64,000 bases of DNA from Marinobacterium iners. GTDB lineage: Bacteria > Pseudomonadota > Gammaproteobacteria > Pseudomonadales > Balneatricaceae. Every line of letters starts with the position of its first letter. The first letter of the stretch is position 1. Location: assembly GCF_017310015.1 (NCBI RefSeq), contig NZ_CP022297.1, forward strand, positions 3,348,001-3,412,000. The letters run 5' to 3'. The translations under genes were made by a program, and so were the position numbers. Of this stretch, positions 1-9,700 are shown piece after piece. Under the pieces are notes generated by a model. It did not search any database, had not been told where the DNA came from, and saw nothing but the letters and a program-made list of their open reading frames with translations.

Positions 1-40
1 CCGACTTCGGGAAAGCGAAAACCTTTGACAGATATTTGCA

Positions 41-67
41 GCCGTGCGGAACCAGCGCCCGCACGGC
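41..67. terminator. Stem-loop downstream of the OmpA-type lipoprotein gene
   Basis: A perfect 9-bp inverted repeat (GCCGTGCGG / CCGCACGGC) with a 9-nt loop sits just past the stop codon of the minus-strand lipoprotein gene. It is placed like a terminator, but no T-run follows on the minus strand, so it could instead be a transcript-end stabilising hairpin. Confidence 0.4.
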
Positions 68-75
68 CAGCAGAC

Positions 76-735
76 TCAGCGCTGAGTGCCGCGAATCTTG
101 ATCTCGACGCGACGGTTCATAGCCCGCCCCGCTTCAGTGTCATTATTGGCAATCGGGTAACGCTCACCCAGACCGCGCGCATCCAGTCTCAAGTGGCTGA
201 CCCCAACCGAATTCAGGTAGCGTGCAACACTGGTGGCGCGACGCTCCGACAACTGCTGATTGTATTCAAATGAACCGGTTGAATCGGTATAGCCTTCCAC
301 TGCAACCTGACTCTTCTCGAACTTGATCAACACACGAGCAACCGAGTCGAGCACCGAGTAAAAAGACGGATCAACCCGATCACTGTCGGTGGCAAAGGTA
401 ATATTGCCCGGCATAATCAGCCGGATGTCATCCCCGACACGCTCCACTCGAACACCGGTACCTTCAAGCTGCTGGCGCAGCTGCATTTCCTGCTGATCCA
501 TGTAATAACCGATACCACCACCAACAGCACCGCCAATAACAGCCCCTGCCAGTGCGCCCTCATTTCGATCGCCCTTGCCAGCCACGGCTGCACCCAGTAC
601 GGCGCCACCCAGAGCACCCAGACCTGCGCCCTTGGTTGCCTGCGACGTTTTAGACTCCTGAGTGTAGGGGTCCAGCGTTGTACACCCACCCAGCAACAAT
701 ACTGACGCAAGTGAGGTGATCATCAGCTTTTTCAT
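76..735 (-). CDS. OmpA-family outer-membrane lipoprotein with glycine-zipper segment
   Basis: 219 aa. The N-terminus is a lipoprotein signal ending in the lipobox LLGGC, so Cys18 should be lipidated. Residues about 35-80 are very rich in Gly and Ala, with GxxxG spacing (glycine zipper, compare YMGG/SlyB-like proteins). Residues about 105-215 form an OmpA C-terminal domain that binds peptidoglycan; the typical NQQLSERRA helix and the closing NRRVEI motif are present. The architecture matches YiaD-type lipoproteins, which tether the outer membrane to the cell wall. A strong AGGAGG ribosome site lies just upstream of the ATG. It is transcribed away from fabY and looks monocistronic. Family assignment is firm; the precise physiological role is not known from the sequence. 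Confidence 0.9.
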   Translation of the reverse strand: MKKLMITSLASVLLLGGCTTLDPYTQESKTSQATKGAGLGALGGAVLGAAVAGKGDRNEGALAGAVIGGAVGGGIGYYMDQQEMQLRQQLEGTGVRVERVGDDIRLIMPGNITFATDSDRVDPSFYSVLDSVARVLIKFEKSQVAVEGYTDSTGSFEYNQQLSERRATSVARYLNSVGVSHLRLDARGLGERYPIANNDTEAGRAMNRRVEIKIRGTQR

Positions 736-941
736 GGTTTCCTCCTGAATACGGTCTCCCGCTCCTCCATATGAAAGAGCAGGCCTGATACCTTTTAGCT
801 CAGAATAGCTTAATAAGAAATGAAAACCAGTATCGCTTTTACACGGGAGTGCATATGGGTGCTGGCCAGCGCCAGGATCAGACGATAAAATGCGCTGTTA
901 TCCTTCTTTGTCATCCGCGTCACCACTCCGAGGAGTATCTT

Positions 942-2858
942 TTGTCTCAGCTGCCTGTCATTGTCGGTTTTGGTGGTATCAGCCCCGCTGGTCGCTCTTC
1001 CTTTCACCAGGGCTATCGTCGCCTGATACTGGATCAGCTGGATGCATCCAGTCGACAGGATACGCTGGTTGATCTGGCAACACTGACCGGGCTTGCGCAG
1101 TATGATGCCGGCAGCTACCAGCTGCAGGGTGACACCAGCCAGCACTTCACGGCTGCAGAGCTGGCCAGCCGCATTGAACAGCAGGTACGAGACAACACCC
1201 TGATTCGCCGCATCCACCCCGATTGGTTCGATGTTAATGCCGTCATGTTCAACCGCCCGGCCAGCATCAAAGGCAGCGATCAAGGCCTGAGTTTCCGCCT
1301 GCGCAGCCGCCAGCTGCCGCAGCAAATCCCGACAAACTGGCAGGTAGAAGAGATAGGTGGCGGTCAGGTTGAGGTACGGATCGACGGCAGTTGCGAACTG
1401 ATTTTCCCGGATTCCAAACCAGCCCTGGTACAAAGTGCCGGCATGCTGCCGACCGGGTTCGAGCCCGGCAAACTGTACCAGTCACGCAACCATCCCCGCG
1501 GCCTGCAGATGGCGGTTTATGCTGCCTCCGATGCACTGCGCTCGATGGGGATCGAATATCAGACCATTCTGGATCTGCTCTCTCCGGATCAGATCGCAGT
1601 GTTCGCCAGCAACTCAATTGGCCAGCTGGATGATCTTGGCTTCGGCGGCCTGACCAAGTTCCCGGCGCTGGGCAAACGCACCACCTCCAAACAGATGCCA
1701 CTGGGTTATGCCCAGATGCCGGCTGACTTCATCAACGCCTACCTGCTCGGCAACGTCGGCACGACCGGCGGCGCGCTAGGCGCCTGCGCCACCTTTCTGT
1801 ACAACCTGAAAAGCGGTGTCGAGGCGATACGTACCGGCCGCAGCAAGCTGGTACTGGTCGGTGGCAGCGATGCCCCGGTAACGCAGGAGATCATTGAAGG
1901 CTTCCGTGCCATGGGCGCCCTGGCCGAAGACAAACAGCTGATGGCGCTGGACGGTCTTGCCGAGATGGCTGAGGAGCACTACCGCAAAGCCTGTCGTCCA
2001 TTCGGCAACAACTGTGGCTTTACCATGGGTGAGTCCAGCCAGTTCCTGGTGCTGATGAGTGACGATCTCGCACTGGAGCTTGGCGCTGACATCCACGGTG
2101 CGGTGGCCGATGTTTTTGTCCATGCCGACGGGCACAAAAAGTCGATTTCGGCACCGGGCATCGGCAACTACATGACCCTTGGCAAGGCGGCATCGCTGAT
2201 CGGCACACTGTTGGGTGAAGATTCACTCAAGCAGCGCAGCTTTGTACAGGCACACGGCACCAGCACCCCGCAAAACCGCGTAACCGAATCTCATGTCATC
2301 AACGAGACCGCCAAGGCGTTTGATATCCCTGACTGGACCGTCAGTGCCATAAAAGCCTATCTTGGACACTCACAGGGCACTGCAGGAGGGGATCAGCTAT
2401 TTGCGTCACTGGGCGTCTGGAAACACGGCATCGTGCCGGGTCTGACCACCACAACCGAAATTGCAGAAGATGTGCACAGCTCCAACCTGCATTTCCCGCT
2501 GACCCATAAGGAAACCGGCGCTACAGGGATGGACTCGGTATTGATCAACGCCAAGGGGTTTGGCGGCAACAACGCCAGCGCCGCAGTAATGGCACCCCAT
2601 GTGGTCGAGCAGCTGCTGACAAGGCGCCACGGCGAAACCGCCATGAATGCCTGGCGCAAGCGACGCGAGCAGGTACGCGAACAGGCCGAAAGCTATAACC
2701 AGTCTGCTATCATGGGTCAGGCAAAACCCATCTATCTGTACGACCACAACGTGCTGACGGGGGATGACCTGCAGATCAGTGCCGATGAAATTCGCCTGCC
2801 CGGTTATGCCAACCCGATCTCACTGCAGGTCGAAAACCCGTACAAAGATCTGTGCTGA
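942..2858 (+). CDS. fabY: FabY-class beta-ketoacyl-ACP synthase
   Basis: 638 aa with a TTG start. The frame is open further upstream to an ATG at 849, but the TTG has a good AGGAG site 5-6 nt before it, and from there the protein begins LSQLPVIVGFGG, which is how this family starts. The thiolase-fold catalytic triad is visible: Cys282 in GACAT, His438 in AHGTST and His476 in LGHS. The length (about 640 aa) and an N-terminal extension before the synthase fold match Pseudomonas FabY (634 aa), which condenses acetyl-CoA with malonyl-ACP to start fatty acid synthesis in place of FabH. It is followed after 26 nt by a small lipoprotein gene, possibly co-transcribed. By homology the enzyme is cytoplasmic. 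The FabY name rests on remembered family features. Confidence 0.85.
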   Translation: MSQLPVIVGFGGISPAGRSSFHQGYRRLILDQLDASSRQDTLVDLATLTGLAQYDAGSYQLQGDTSQHFTAAELASRIEQQVRDNTLIRRIHPDWFDVNAVMFNRPASIKGSDQGLSFRLRSRQLPQQIPTNWQVEEIGGGQVEVRIDGSCELIFPDSKPALVQSAGMLPTGFEPGKLYQSRNHPRGLQMAVYAASDALRSMGIEYQTILDLLSPDQIAVFASNSIGQLDDLGFGGLTKFPALGKRTTSKQMPLGYAQMPADFINAYLLGNVGTTGGALGACATFLYNLKSGVEAIRTGRSKLVLVGGSDAPVTQEIIEGFRAMGALAEDKQLMALDGLAEMAEEHYRKACRPFGNNCGFTMGESSQFLVLMSDDLALELGADIHGAVADVFVHADGHKKSISAPGIGNYMTLGKAASLIGTLLGEDSLKQRSFVQAHGTSTPQNRVTESHVINETAKAFDIPDWTVSAIKAYLGHSQGTAGGDQLFASLGVWKHGIVPGLTTTTEIAEDVHSSNLHFPLTHKETGATGMDSVLINAKGFGGNNASAAVMAPHVVEQLLTRRHGETAMNAWRKRREQVREQAESYNQSAIMGQAKPIYLYDHNVLTGDDLQISADEIRLPGYANPISLQVENPYKDLC

Positions 2859-2884
2859 AACGACCATAACAAGGAGGAATCGGG

Positions 2885-3283
2885 ATGAAACAACTGCTGT
2901 TACCGGCCGCTGCAGCCCTGCTGCTCGGTGGCTGCGTCAACCTGTCAGGGGCTCTGAAGGAAGACCCGACCGCTGATCAGTTCTATGTCCTGGACACCCG
3001 TTACTTCCAGTTTTGCAAGGGCGAAACACGGCGCTGCCAGGAGCTGACGTCCATCGTATCGGTACGTTACAAACTGGGGCCGATTGAAGAAACCTATGGT
3101 GAACGGATCAAGGGCCCGAACTACCCCGCCAGCCTGGCAAAGCTGATCCTCACCCCGCCGGATGGCAGCTACAGCAGTGAAGCGGTTGATGCAGAGAGGC
3201 GTTACTATCGTGTTCCCGTGAACAGCAAGACCGACACTGTCTGGAACACGCTGGAAGCCGCCTACGGCAGCATTTATCAATAA
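2885..3283 (+). CDS. Small putative lipoprotein, function unknown
   Basis: 132 aa. The first 17 residues are a lipoprotein signal with lipobox LLGGC (Cys17). The mature part is hydrophilic, with no motif I recognise; it contains two Cys residues around positions 44 and 51 that could form a disulfide in the periplasm. An AAGGAGG ribosome site lies 7-8 nt before the ATG. It follows fabY closely on the same strand and its 3' end overlaps the end of the convergent TatD-family gene by 7 nt. A real gene is supported by the signal peptide, ribosome site and codon use; the function is open. Confidence 0.75.
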   Translation: MKQLLLPAAAALLLGGCVNLSGALKEDPTADQFYVLDTRYFQFCKGETRRCQELTSIVSVRYKLGPIEETYGERIKGPNYPASLAKLILTPPDGSYSSEAVDAERRYYRVPVNSKTDTVWNTLEAAYGSIYQ

Positions 3284-4062
3284 GGCAGCCGCAACAGACC
3301 GGAAGCCGTAGCAGTGGTTACGGCTGAAACTTCTGCAGCATCCATCTCTCGCAGTTGGGCAATGAACGCGGCCACTTCCGCCACACGGCAGGGCTCATTT
3401 CGCTTAGCCCTGTGCCCCTGCAGCGGCATATCCGGCGCATCGGTTTCCAGCACCAACCACTCCAGCGGCAGCTCAGCAGCCAGTCTTCTCAGTTTACGCG
3501 CCCGTTCGTAGGTAACAGCCCCACCAAAACCCAGCTTGAAACCCAGTTTTGCATACTCCCGCGCCTGCTGCTCGCTGCCGGAGAACGCATGCACGATACC
3601 CGCCCGGGGCAGGTGCTGACGACGCAGCAACTTCAAAACCCGGTCGTGTGCTTTGACCGCATGCAGCAATACCGGCAGGTCGTGAGCCTTTGCCAGTTTC
3701 AGCTGCGCTTCCAGCAGCTGCTCCTGCTGTGCTGCCCCCTCTTGTCCGGAACGCAACTGTGCAGGGCGAAAGTCCAGGCCGATCTCGCCCACCGCCACTA
3801 CGGTTCCTGCCGCCAGCGAAAGCATCTCATCCAGCCGTGCCAGATCGTACTCAATATCATGACTGAAACAGGGATGCAGACCCAAAGCAGGATACAGGCT
3901 TGGATCTGAAGCACACAGATCCAGAACCCGCTCAAAGTTATCCACCGTGATCGACGGCACCACAATCTGCTCAACACCCGCAACGTGCGCGCACTCAATT
4001 ACCGCTGCTCGGTCAGGATCAAAATCAGCAAAATCAAGGTGGCAGATGGTGTCGATCAGCAA
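3277..4062 (-). CDS. TatD-family metal-dependent hydrolase, with one unusual metal-site residue
   Basis: 261 aa, the usual TatD length. The start is TTG, directly after the TGA of prfC (TGATTG), so translation is probably coupled. Later metal-site motifs are intact: VGEIGLDF (Glu ligand), VLLHAVKAHD, IVHAFSGS and LETDAPDMP. The N-terminal HxH motif is not: family members read D-(S/T)-H-C-H-L, whereas this protein reads DTICHLD, so the first His ligand (residue 6) is Ile. TatD enzymes are 3'-5' DNA exonucleases or D-aminoacyl-tRNA/related hydrolases using two metals. Loss of one ligand may alter or reduce metal binding at one site. It is the second gene of a prfC-tatD transcript. Confidence 0.88.
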   Translation of the reverse strand: MLIDTICHLDFADFDPDRAAVIECAHVAGVEQIVVPSITVDNFERVLDLCASDPSLYPALGLHPCFSHDIEYDLARLDEMLSLAAGTVVAVGEIGLDFRPAQLRSGQEGAAQQEQLLEAQLKLAKAHDLPVLLHAVKAHDRVLKLLRRQHLPRAGIVHAFSGSEQQAREYAKLGFKLGFGGAVTYERARKLRRLAAELPLEWLVLETDAPDMPLQGHRAKRNEPCRVAEVAAFIAQLREMDAAEVSAVTTATASGLLRLPY

Positions 4063-5640
4063 TCAGTGCTCCCGCGTTGCGCGGAACTGGATATCCGGCC
4101 AGCGCTCTTCGGTCAGTGACAGATTCACCCGGGTTGGCGCCAGGTAGGTCAGCAGGCCGGAGCCATCCACCGCCAGATTGTCGTAGCCCTTGCGGCGGAA
4201 ATCTTCCAGCATCTTGTTATCACTGCACTCCACCCAGCGTGCAGTCTGTACGCTGATCGGTTCGTACACGCACTCGACCTTGTACTCGTCCTTGAGACGG
4301 AACACCACCACTTCAAACTGCAGCTGTCCGACAGCACCAAGGATCAGGTCGTTGTTCTTCAAAGGCTGGAATAGCTGAACCGCGCCTTCTTCCGACAGTT
4401 GCTGCAAACCCTTCTGCAGCTGTTTCATTTTCAGCGGATCGATCGGGCGTACACGGCGAAACATTTCCGGTGCGAAGTGCGGAATACCGGTGAACTTGAG
4501 GCTCTCGCCAGCGGTAAAGGTATCACCGATCTGGATGGTGCCGTGGTTGTGCAGACCGATGATGTCACCAGACCAGGCTTCTTCCACGTTCTCACGATCG
4601 CCGGCGATAAAGGTTACGGCATCAGCAATGCGGATATCCTTGCCGATACGCACATGTTTCATCTTCATGCCCCGAGTATAGGAGCCAGAGCAGATGCGCA
4701 TGAAAGCGATACGGTCACGGTGCTTCGGATCCATATTAGCCTGGATCTTGAAAACAAAACCGCTGAATGCTTCCTCACTGGCCGCTACTTCACGGCTTTC
4801 GGTCGGACGCGCCGGCGGTGCGGGTGACCACTCGACAAAATCATCCAGCATCTCTTTCACGCCGAAATTGCCCAGTGCCGTACCGAAAAACACCGGCGTC
4901 ATTTTACCTTCCAGATAGGCCTGTTGATCCCACTCATGACAGGCGCCCTTGACCAGTTCGAGCTCGTCAACCAGCTCGTCATAGTCATCTTCCAGCAGCG
5001 CGCGGGCCTCTTCCGAATCGAGCCCCTGAATGCGTTTGTCTTCCGGCAGCTTGTGGCCCTGACCCGGAGTGAACAGGTGGATGGTATCGGTGTAGAGGTT
5101 ATACACACCCTTGAACCACTTGCCGGAGCCAATTGGCCAGTTGATCGGGGCCGCCTGAATCTTCAGCACCTCCTCAATCTCGTCAAGCAACTCGATCGGG
5201 TCACGAATATCACGGTCCATCTTGTTAACGAAGGAGAAGATCGGCGTATCGCGCAAGCGACACACATCCATCAGCTTGATGGTGCGCTCCTCAACGCCCT
5301 TGGCACCGTCCACCACCATCAGTGCCGAGTCCACAGCGGTAAGAGTACGGTAGGTATCCTCGGAAAAGTCTTCGTGCCCCGGTGTATCCAGCAGGTTGAC
5401 GGTACGGCCGTTGTACGGAAACTGCATCACGGAGGAGGTGATGGAAATACCGCGCTCCTGCTCCATGCTCATCCAGTCAGATGTGGCATGCCGGTCGCTG
5501 CCACGCCCCTTGACGGTACCCGCCACCTGAATCAGCTGCCCAAGCAGCAGCAGTTTTTCGGTGATGGTGGTCTTACCGGCATCCGGATGCGAGATAATGG
5601 CAAAGGTGCGGCGTTTGGAAACTTCCTGAGCGATGGACAT
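4063..5640 (-). CDS. prfC: Peptide chain release factor 3 (GTPase)
   Basis: 525 aa from the ATG giving MSIAQEVSKRR, close to E. coli RF3 (529). An in-frame ATG 78 codons upstream exists, but that extension is not RF3-like. The translation GTPase motifs are clear: P-loop PDAGKTT, switch I with GRGSDRHATSDW, the EF-like ERGIS, DTPGHEDFSEDT and NKMDRD. RF3 recycles RF1/RF2 off the ribosome after peptide release, using GTP. The downstream TatD-family gene starts immediately after the stop. No clear promoter was picked out in the 112 nt separating it from folE2. Confidence 0.97.
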   Translation of the reverse strand: MSIAQEVSKRRTFAIISHPDAGKTTITEKLLLLGQLIQVAGTVKGRGSDRHATSDWMSMEQERGISITSSVMQFPYNGRTVNLLDTPGHEDFSEDTYRTLTAVDSALMVVDGAKGVEERTIKLMDVCRLRDTPIFSFVNKMDRDIRDPIELLDEIEEVLKIQAAPINWPIGSGKWFKGVYNLYTDTIHLFTPGQGHKLPEDKRIQGLDSEEARALLEDDYDELVDELELVKGACHEWDQQAYLEGKMTPVFFGTALGNFGVKEMLDDFVEWSPAPPARPTESREVAASEEAFSGFVFKIQANMDPKHRDRIAFMRICSGSYTRGMKMKHVRIGKDIRIADAVTFIAGDRENVEEAWSGDIIGLHNHGTIQIGDTFTAGESLKFTGIPHFAPEMFRRVRPIDPLKMKQLQKGLQQLSEEGAVQLFQPLKNNDLILGAVGQLQFEVVVFRLKDEYKVECVYEPISVQTARWVECSDNKMLEDFRRKGYDNLAVDGSGLLTYLAPTRVNLSLTEERWPDIQFRATREH

Positions 5641-5752
5641 GAATTCGGGTCTTCTGTTCTGGACAGGGACAGGGCGTTGCGCCCCGTGTGTGCGGTTGAT
5701 CGTCAATGGCGGGTATTTTCGCTGATCACACCGGGTTAAACAATGTCCGTTT

Positions 5753-6649
5753 TCACTCAGCCCAGGCAACAGCATCGTGTGGGTGAAGGCTTTCAAGATG
5801 CTTGACCTGAGTACGTGGCGCCCTGAAGTGGGCTTGCAGGGCATCCTGTATACGCCGGGCCGCATCCTCCACAAACATCAAATTGGCGCCATTAAGCGCC
5901 GCAAACGCCTGCTCATCCGCCCGTTTCACTGCGGTTTGCACCGGTGTCGCAACGGCAGCCTCAATAGTATCAATCAATGCAAGCAGCGCCAGCGAAGGGT
6001 CGGTTGCCTTCAGGCCCACGCTGACACGCGCTTCACTGCGCTGGCTGTGTGGCGTTGCCAGTGTAGCGTTGCGGCGAAGCCAACTGGCCATTTCTTCACG
6101 ATTAAGGGGCTGATCTCCGGGAAAATCGTCAAGAAAGCGACGTTCCACAAGCTGTCGTGCCAGCGCCGCCGAACAGGGACAGGTTGAGGAGTACTCCACA
6201 ACCACTTCGGCACGCAGGCTGAAGCGGCCCTGTACCAGTTGGGCATTCAGCCTGACAGGGTATGATTTCCAGCCCGCCAGAGCCTCAGATACCAGCGCCG
6301 CCCGGCGCACCAACAGATTAAACGAAAGACCGATACGCGCACTGCTGCTGTTGCAGTCCCGGTGACTGTCGATCATCGCCTGCAGTACCTGCTGTATGCG
6401 CTCAGGTGTCAGCGCATCCTCACCCAGGCCATCCAGCAAACGGTAAAGACGCGACATGTGAATACCCTTGATATGCGCAGCCGGCAGATCCACCTGAGCA
6501 TCGGCACACGCATGCAGACTCCGCCGGTAACCCGGCTCTGTCAGCGTAACGGGCAGATCAATGCCCTGCATCCCAACCCACTGCAAAGGGGTCATAAATG
6601 GGGCGTCGTCGGTCAAGGACACATCGGGCAGTACTGCGTTCATAGGCAT
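5753..6649 (-). CDS. folE2: GTP cyclohydrolase IB (zinc-independent, FolE2 type)
   Basis: 298 aa from the ATG giving MPMNAVLPD; a GAGAG ribosome site lies about 5 nt before it. The alternative Met two codons later is less well spaced. FolE2 converts GTP to dihydroneopterin triphosphate, the first step of folate (and queuosine) synthesis. It replaces zinc-dependent FolE when zinc is short, because it can use other divalent metals. The family's catalytic Cys is in STCPCSAAL, and the C-terminal part carries the NLMFVEDAAR region with its metal-site Glu. The gene stands alone between the RND operon and prfC. A near-perfect Zur operator lies about 70 nt upstream, which fits its zinc-starvation role. 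Confidence 0.95.
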   Translation of the reverse strand: MPMNAVLPDVSLTDDAPFMTPLQWVGMQGIDLPVTLTEPGYRRSLHACADAQVDLPAAHIKGIHMSRLYRLLDGLGEDALTPERIQQVLQAMIDSHRDCNSSSARIGLSFNLLVRRAALVSEALAGWKSYPVRLNAQLVQGRFSLRAEVVVEYSSTCPCSAALARQLVERRFLDDFPGDQPLNREEMASWLRRNATLATPHSQRSEARVSVGLKATDPSLALLALIDTIEAAVATPVQTAVKRADEQAFAALNGANLMFVEDAARRIQDALQAHFRAPRTQVKHLESLHPHDAVAWAE

Positions 6650-6719
6650 GTCGCTCTCAAAAAACTGCGAGTATTCAGCCAGCCCACGGGTGTTCTGCCC
6701 ACGGGCGACCATCGAATTA

Positions 6720-6736
6720 ATGTTATGATATAACAT
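6720..6736 (-). promoter_or_regulatory. Zur operator upstream of folE2
   Basis: ATGTTAT-GAT-ATAACAT is a perfect 7-bp inverted repeat with a 3-bp centre, matching the gammaproteobacterial Zur consensus core TGTTATAWTATAACA at all but one central base. It lies in the gap between the end of the minus-strand RND gene and folE2, so folE2 is its only sensible target. The AT-rich operator probably overlaps the promoter and is released when zinc is scarce. Confidence 0.85.
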
Positions 6737-6773
6737 ATAATAAGACTTTGAATACCGTTACGCCCCCCGTGTA

Positions 6774-9700
6774 TCAACCCTGATTGGACTCGCGCTTGAA
6801 GCGGGCAAACATCCGCTCTCCCAGCACCAACATGCAAGGGGTTAGCAAAAGAGTCAGCAGGGTGGCAAAGGTCAACCCACCGGCAATGGCGCTGGAGAGT
6901 TGCGTCCACCACTGGGTCGAGGGCGCACCAAAGCCCAGGCTGGGTTCCAGCAGGTTGACGTTAACGCCGACCACCAACGGCATCAATCCCAGCACCGTGG
7001 TGATGGCGGTGAGCAGTACCGGACGCATGCGCAGACAACCGGTTTCCAATGCTGCATCTACCGGCGACATGCCCTCACTGCGTAACTGGTTGTAAGTGTC
7101 GATCAGGACGATATTGTTGTTCACCACAATACCGGCCAGCGCAATGATGCCCATACCCACCATGACAATGCCAAACGACTGGCCATTGACCAGCAGCCCG
7201 ATCAGAACACCTGCCGTCGAAAATACGATGGCCGACAGCACCAGCAGAGTCTGGTAAAAGCTGTTGAACTGGATCACAAGAATCAACATCATCAACAGGA
7301 TTGCAGTGATGAAGGCACTGATCAGGAAGCTGGCCGACTGCTGCTGATCCTCACCTTCGCCCCCAACACTGAGGCTTACACCCTCAGGCAAATTACTGTC
7401 ACTGGCCTCCAGCAGCGCTTGCAGCCGCTCTGCCACTTGATAGCCTGGCGCCACATCGGCCTGCAGTGTAATGGTCCGCTGACCGTCCACGCGGCGCAGG
7501 GTGCCAGTCTTATGAGACGGCTGCAGCGTCACGAAATGACTCAGTGGCATTTGTCCACCATTGCCAGTCAATGTCATGCGCTGCAGCTGATCCAGGCTGC
7601 GCCACGACTCGGGCAGGCGCACACGAATATCAACTTCATCCAGCGCGTCTTCAGGCCGCCAGGTAGCCAGCAACAAACCATTACTGACCATTTGCACGGC
7701 ATTACCGACGGATAGCACATCCGCACCGAAGCGAGCGGCCTCCTCCCTGTCCACCTGCAGCTGCCACTCGATGCCCGGCAGGGCACGGTCATCCTCGATA
7801 TCCACCAGGCCGCCCAGCTCAACCATGGCACTGCGCACCCGGCTTACCGCCTGATCCAGTGCTGTGCTGTCCTGTGAACTGAGTTTCAACACCACCGGCT
7901 TACCGGCGCTGGGGCCCTCCTCCTGTTTGCGAAATTCAAGCTTCAACCCGGGAAGATCAGCGGTTCTATCACGCATGTCATCCAGGATGGTGGCCGCCGG
8001 ACGGCGCTGATACCAGTCGATCAGCTGAAACTGCAGTATTCCAATCACGTCTTCAGCCATTTGCCCGTCGGCCATGGCAAAACTGCGCGCGTACAGCACC
8101 TCGACCTCAGGCATGCCAAGCAAACGCTGCTCTACCCCCTTGACCAGCGTGTCCCGCTCATACACGGACAGATCACCACGGGCGTGAATCAAAACCTGGG
8201 CGGACTCCGGCTCCACATCCGGAAAAAACTCAACGCCATGGTTAAAACGACCATAAAAAGCGTAAACCAGAAGCATGGCCAACAGCATCGCCGTCAACGT
8301 TTGTCCGGGCCTTGCCAGCAAAAATGCCAGCGTGCGGCGATAGCCATGGCCCAGCCTGCTGTTGCGGCTTTTCTGTGGCGACAGGCGCCCACCTCCGCTG
8401 ACCTGTCCCATAACCGGCAGAAACACCAGTGCCATCGCCAGTGACGCCAGCAGGCAAAGGATCACGGTAGCTGGCAGGTATTTCATGAACTCACCCACGA
8501 TACCCGGCCAGAACAGCAAGGGCAGGAACACCATAACAGTTGTGGCAACGGAGGCGATCACCGGCCAGGCCATGCGACTGGCAGCACCAGCCCAGGCCTC
8601 AGCCGGGGTCATCCCCTGCTGGCGGTTACGATCAGCCAGTTCAGATACCACGATTGCACCGTCCACCAGCATTCCGGCCACCAGTATCAGCGAGAACAGC
8701 ACAATGATGTTCAGCGTGAATCCCAGCATGTAGATCAGCAGAATACCGGTCAAAAAGGCGCCGGGGATGGTCAGCCCCACCAGTAACGATGAGCGCAGCC
8801 CAAGCGCCGCCAGCATTACGATCAACACCAGCACTACCGCCGTCAACACGTTATTGAGCAGATCGGTAAGCAGTTCCTGCACCTCTTCCGACTGATCCAT
8901 CACGTAGTGCACCTGCACCCCCTCGGGCAGCAGTGGGCGCGCCTGCTCGATCAACTCCTTGATCTGATCAATGGTGTCGATGATGTTGGAGCCGGCACGC
9001 TTGGACACTTCCAGCACCACACCCGGTTGACCATTGATACGCGCAAAGCCGGTGGGGTCCTTGAAGGTTCGGCGCAACACTGCCACATCGGAGAAAGTGA
9101 CGACCCGATCATCTTCCACCTTGACCGGCATGTTGAGCAGATCTTCGATATTTTCGATCACGCCGGGCACTTTCAGCGGCAACCGCCCCGAACCGGTATC
9201 AAGGCTGCCGGCGGCGACCAGCCGGTTATTGTTGCTGACCAGCTGGTAGAGGGCGGCATAGTCCACGTTGTAGCTGTCCAGTACCTGAGGGTCGACAATG
9301 ATCTCAAGCAGGTCTTCACGATCACCGCCGATATCCACTTCAAGCACATCGGCAATACCTTCTATTTCCTGCTTGAGCCGACGCGCGGTTCCAACCAGTT
9401 CAGCTTCACTCACCGGGCCGGAAAGGGCTATGGACAGCACCGGAAAGAGGGCGATATTGATCTCGTTCACGCTGGGTTCGTCGGCCTCAGCCGGCAGTTC
9501 GGTGCGGGCGGTATCAACCTTCTCACGCACATCCGCCAACGCGGTTTTGGGGTCAAAACCGGCATCGAACTCCAGCATCACCGACGCGTGTCCTTCCGCG
9601 GCGATGGAAGTCATCTCCTTCACTCCTTCGAGCGATCGCAACTCCTGCTCCATCGGCCGCACCAACAGCCGCTCTGCATCCTCGGGGCTGATCCCTTCAA

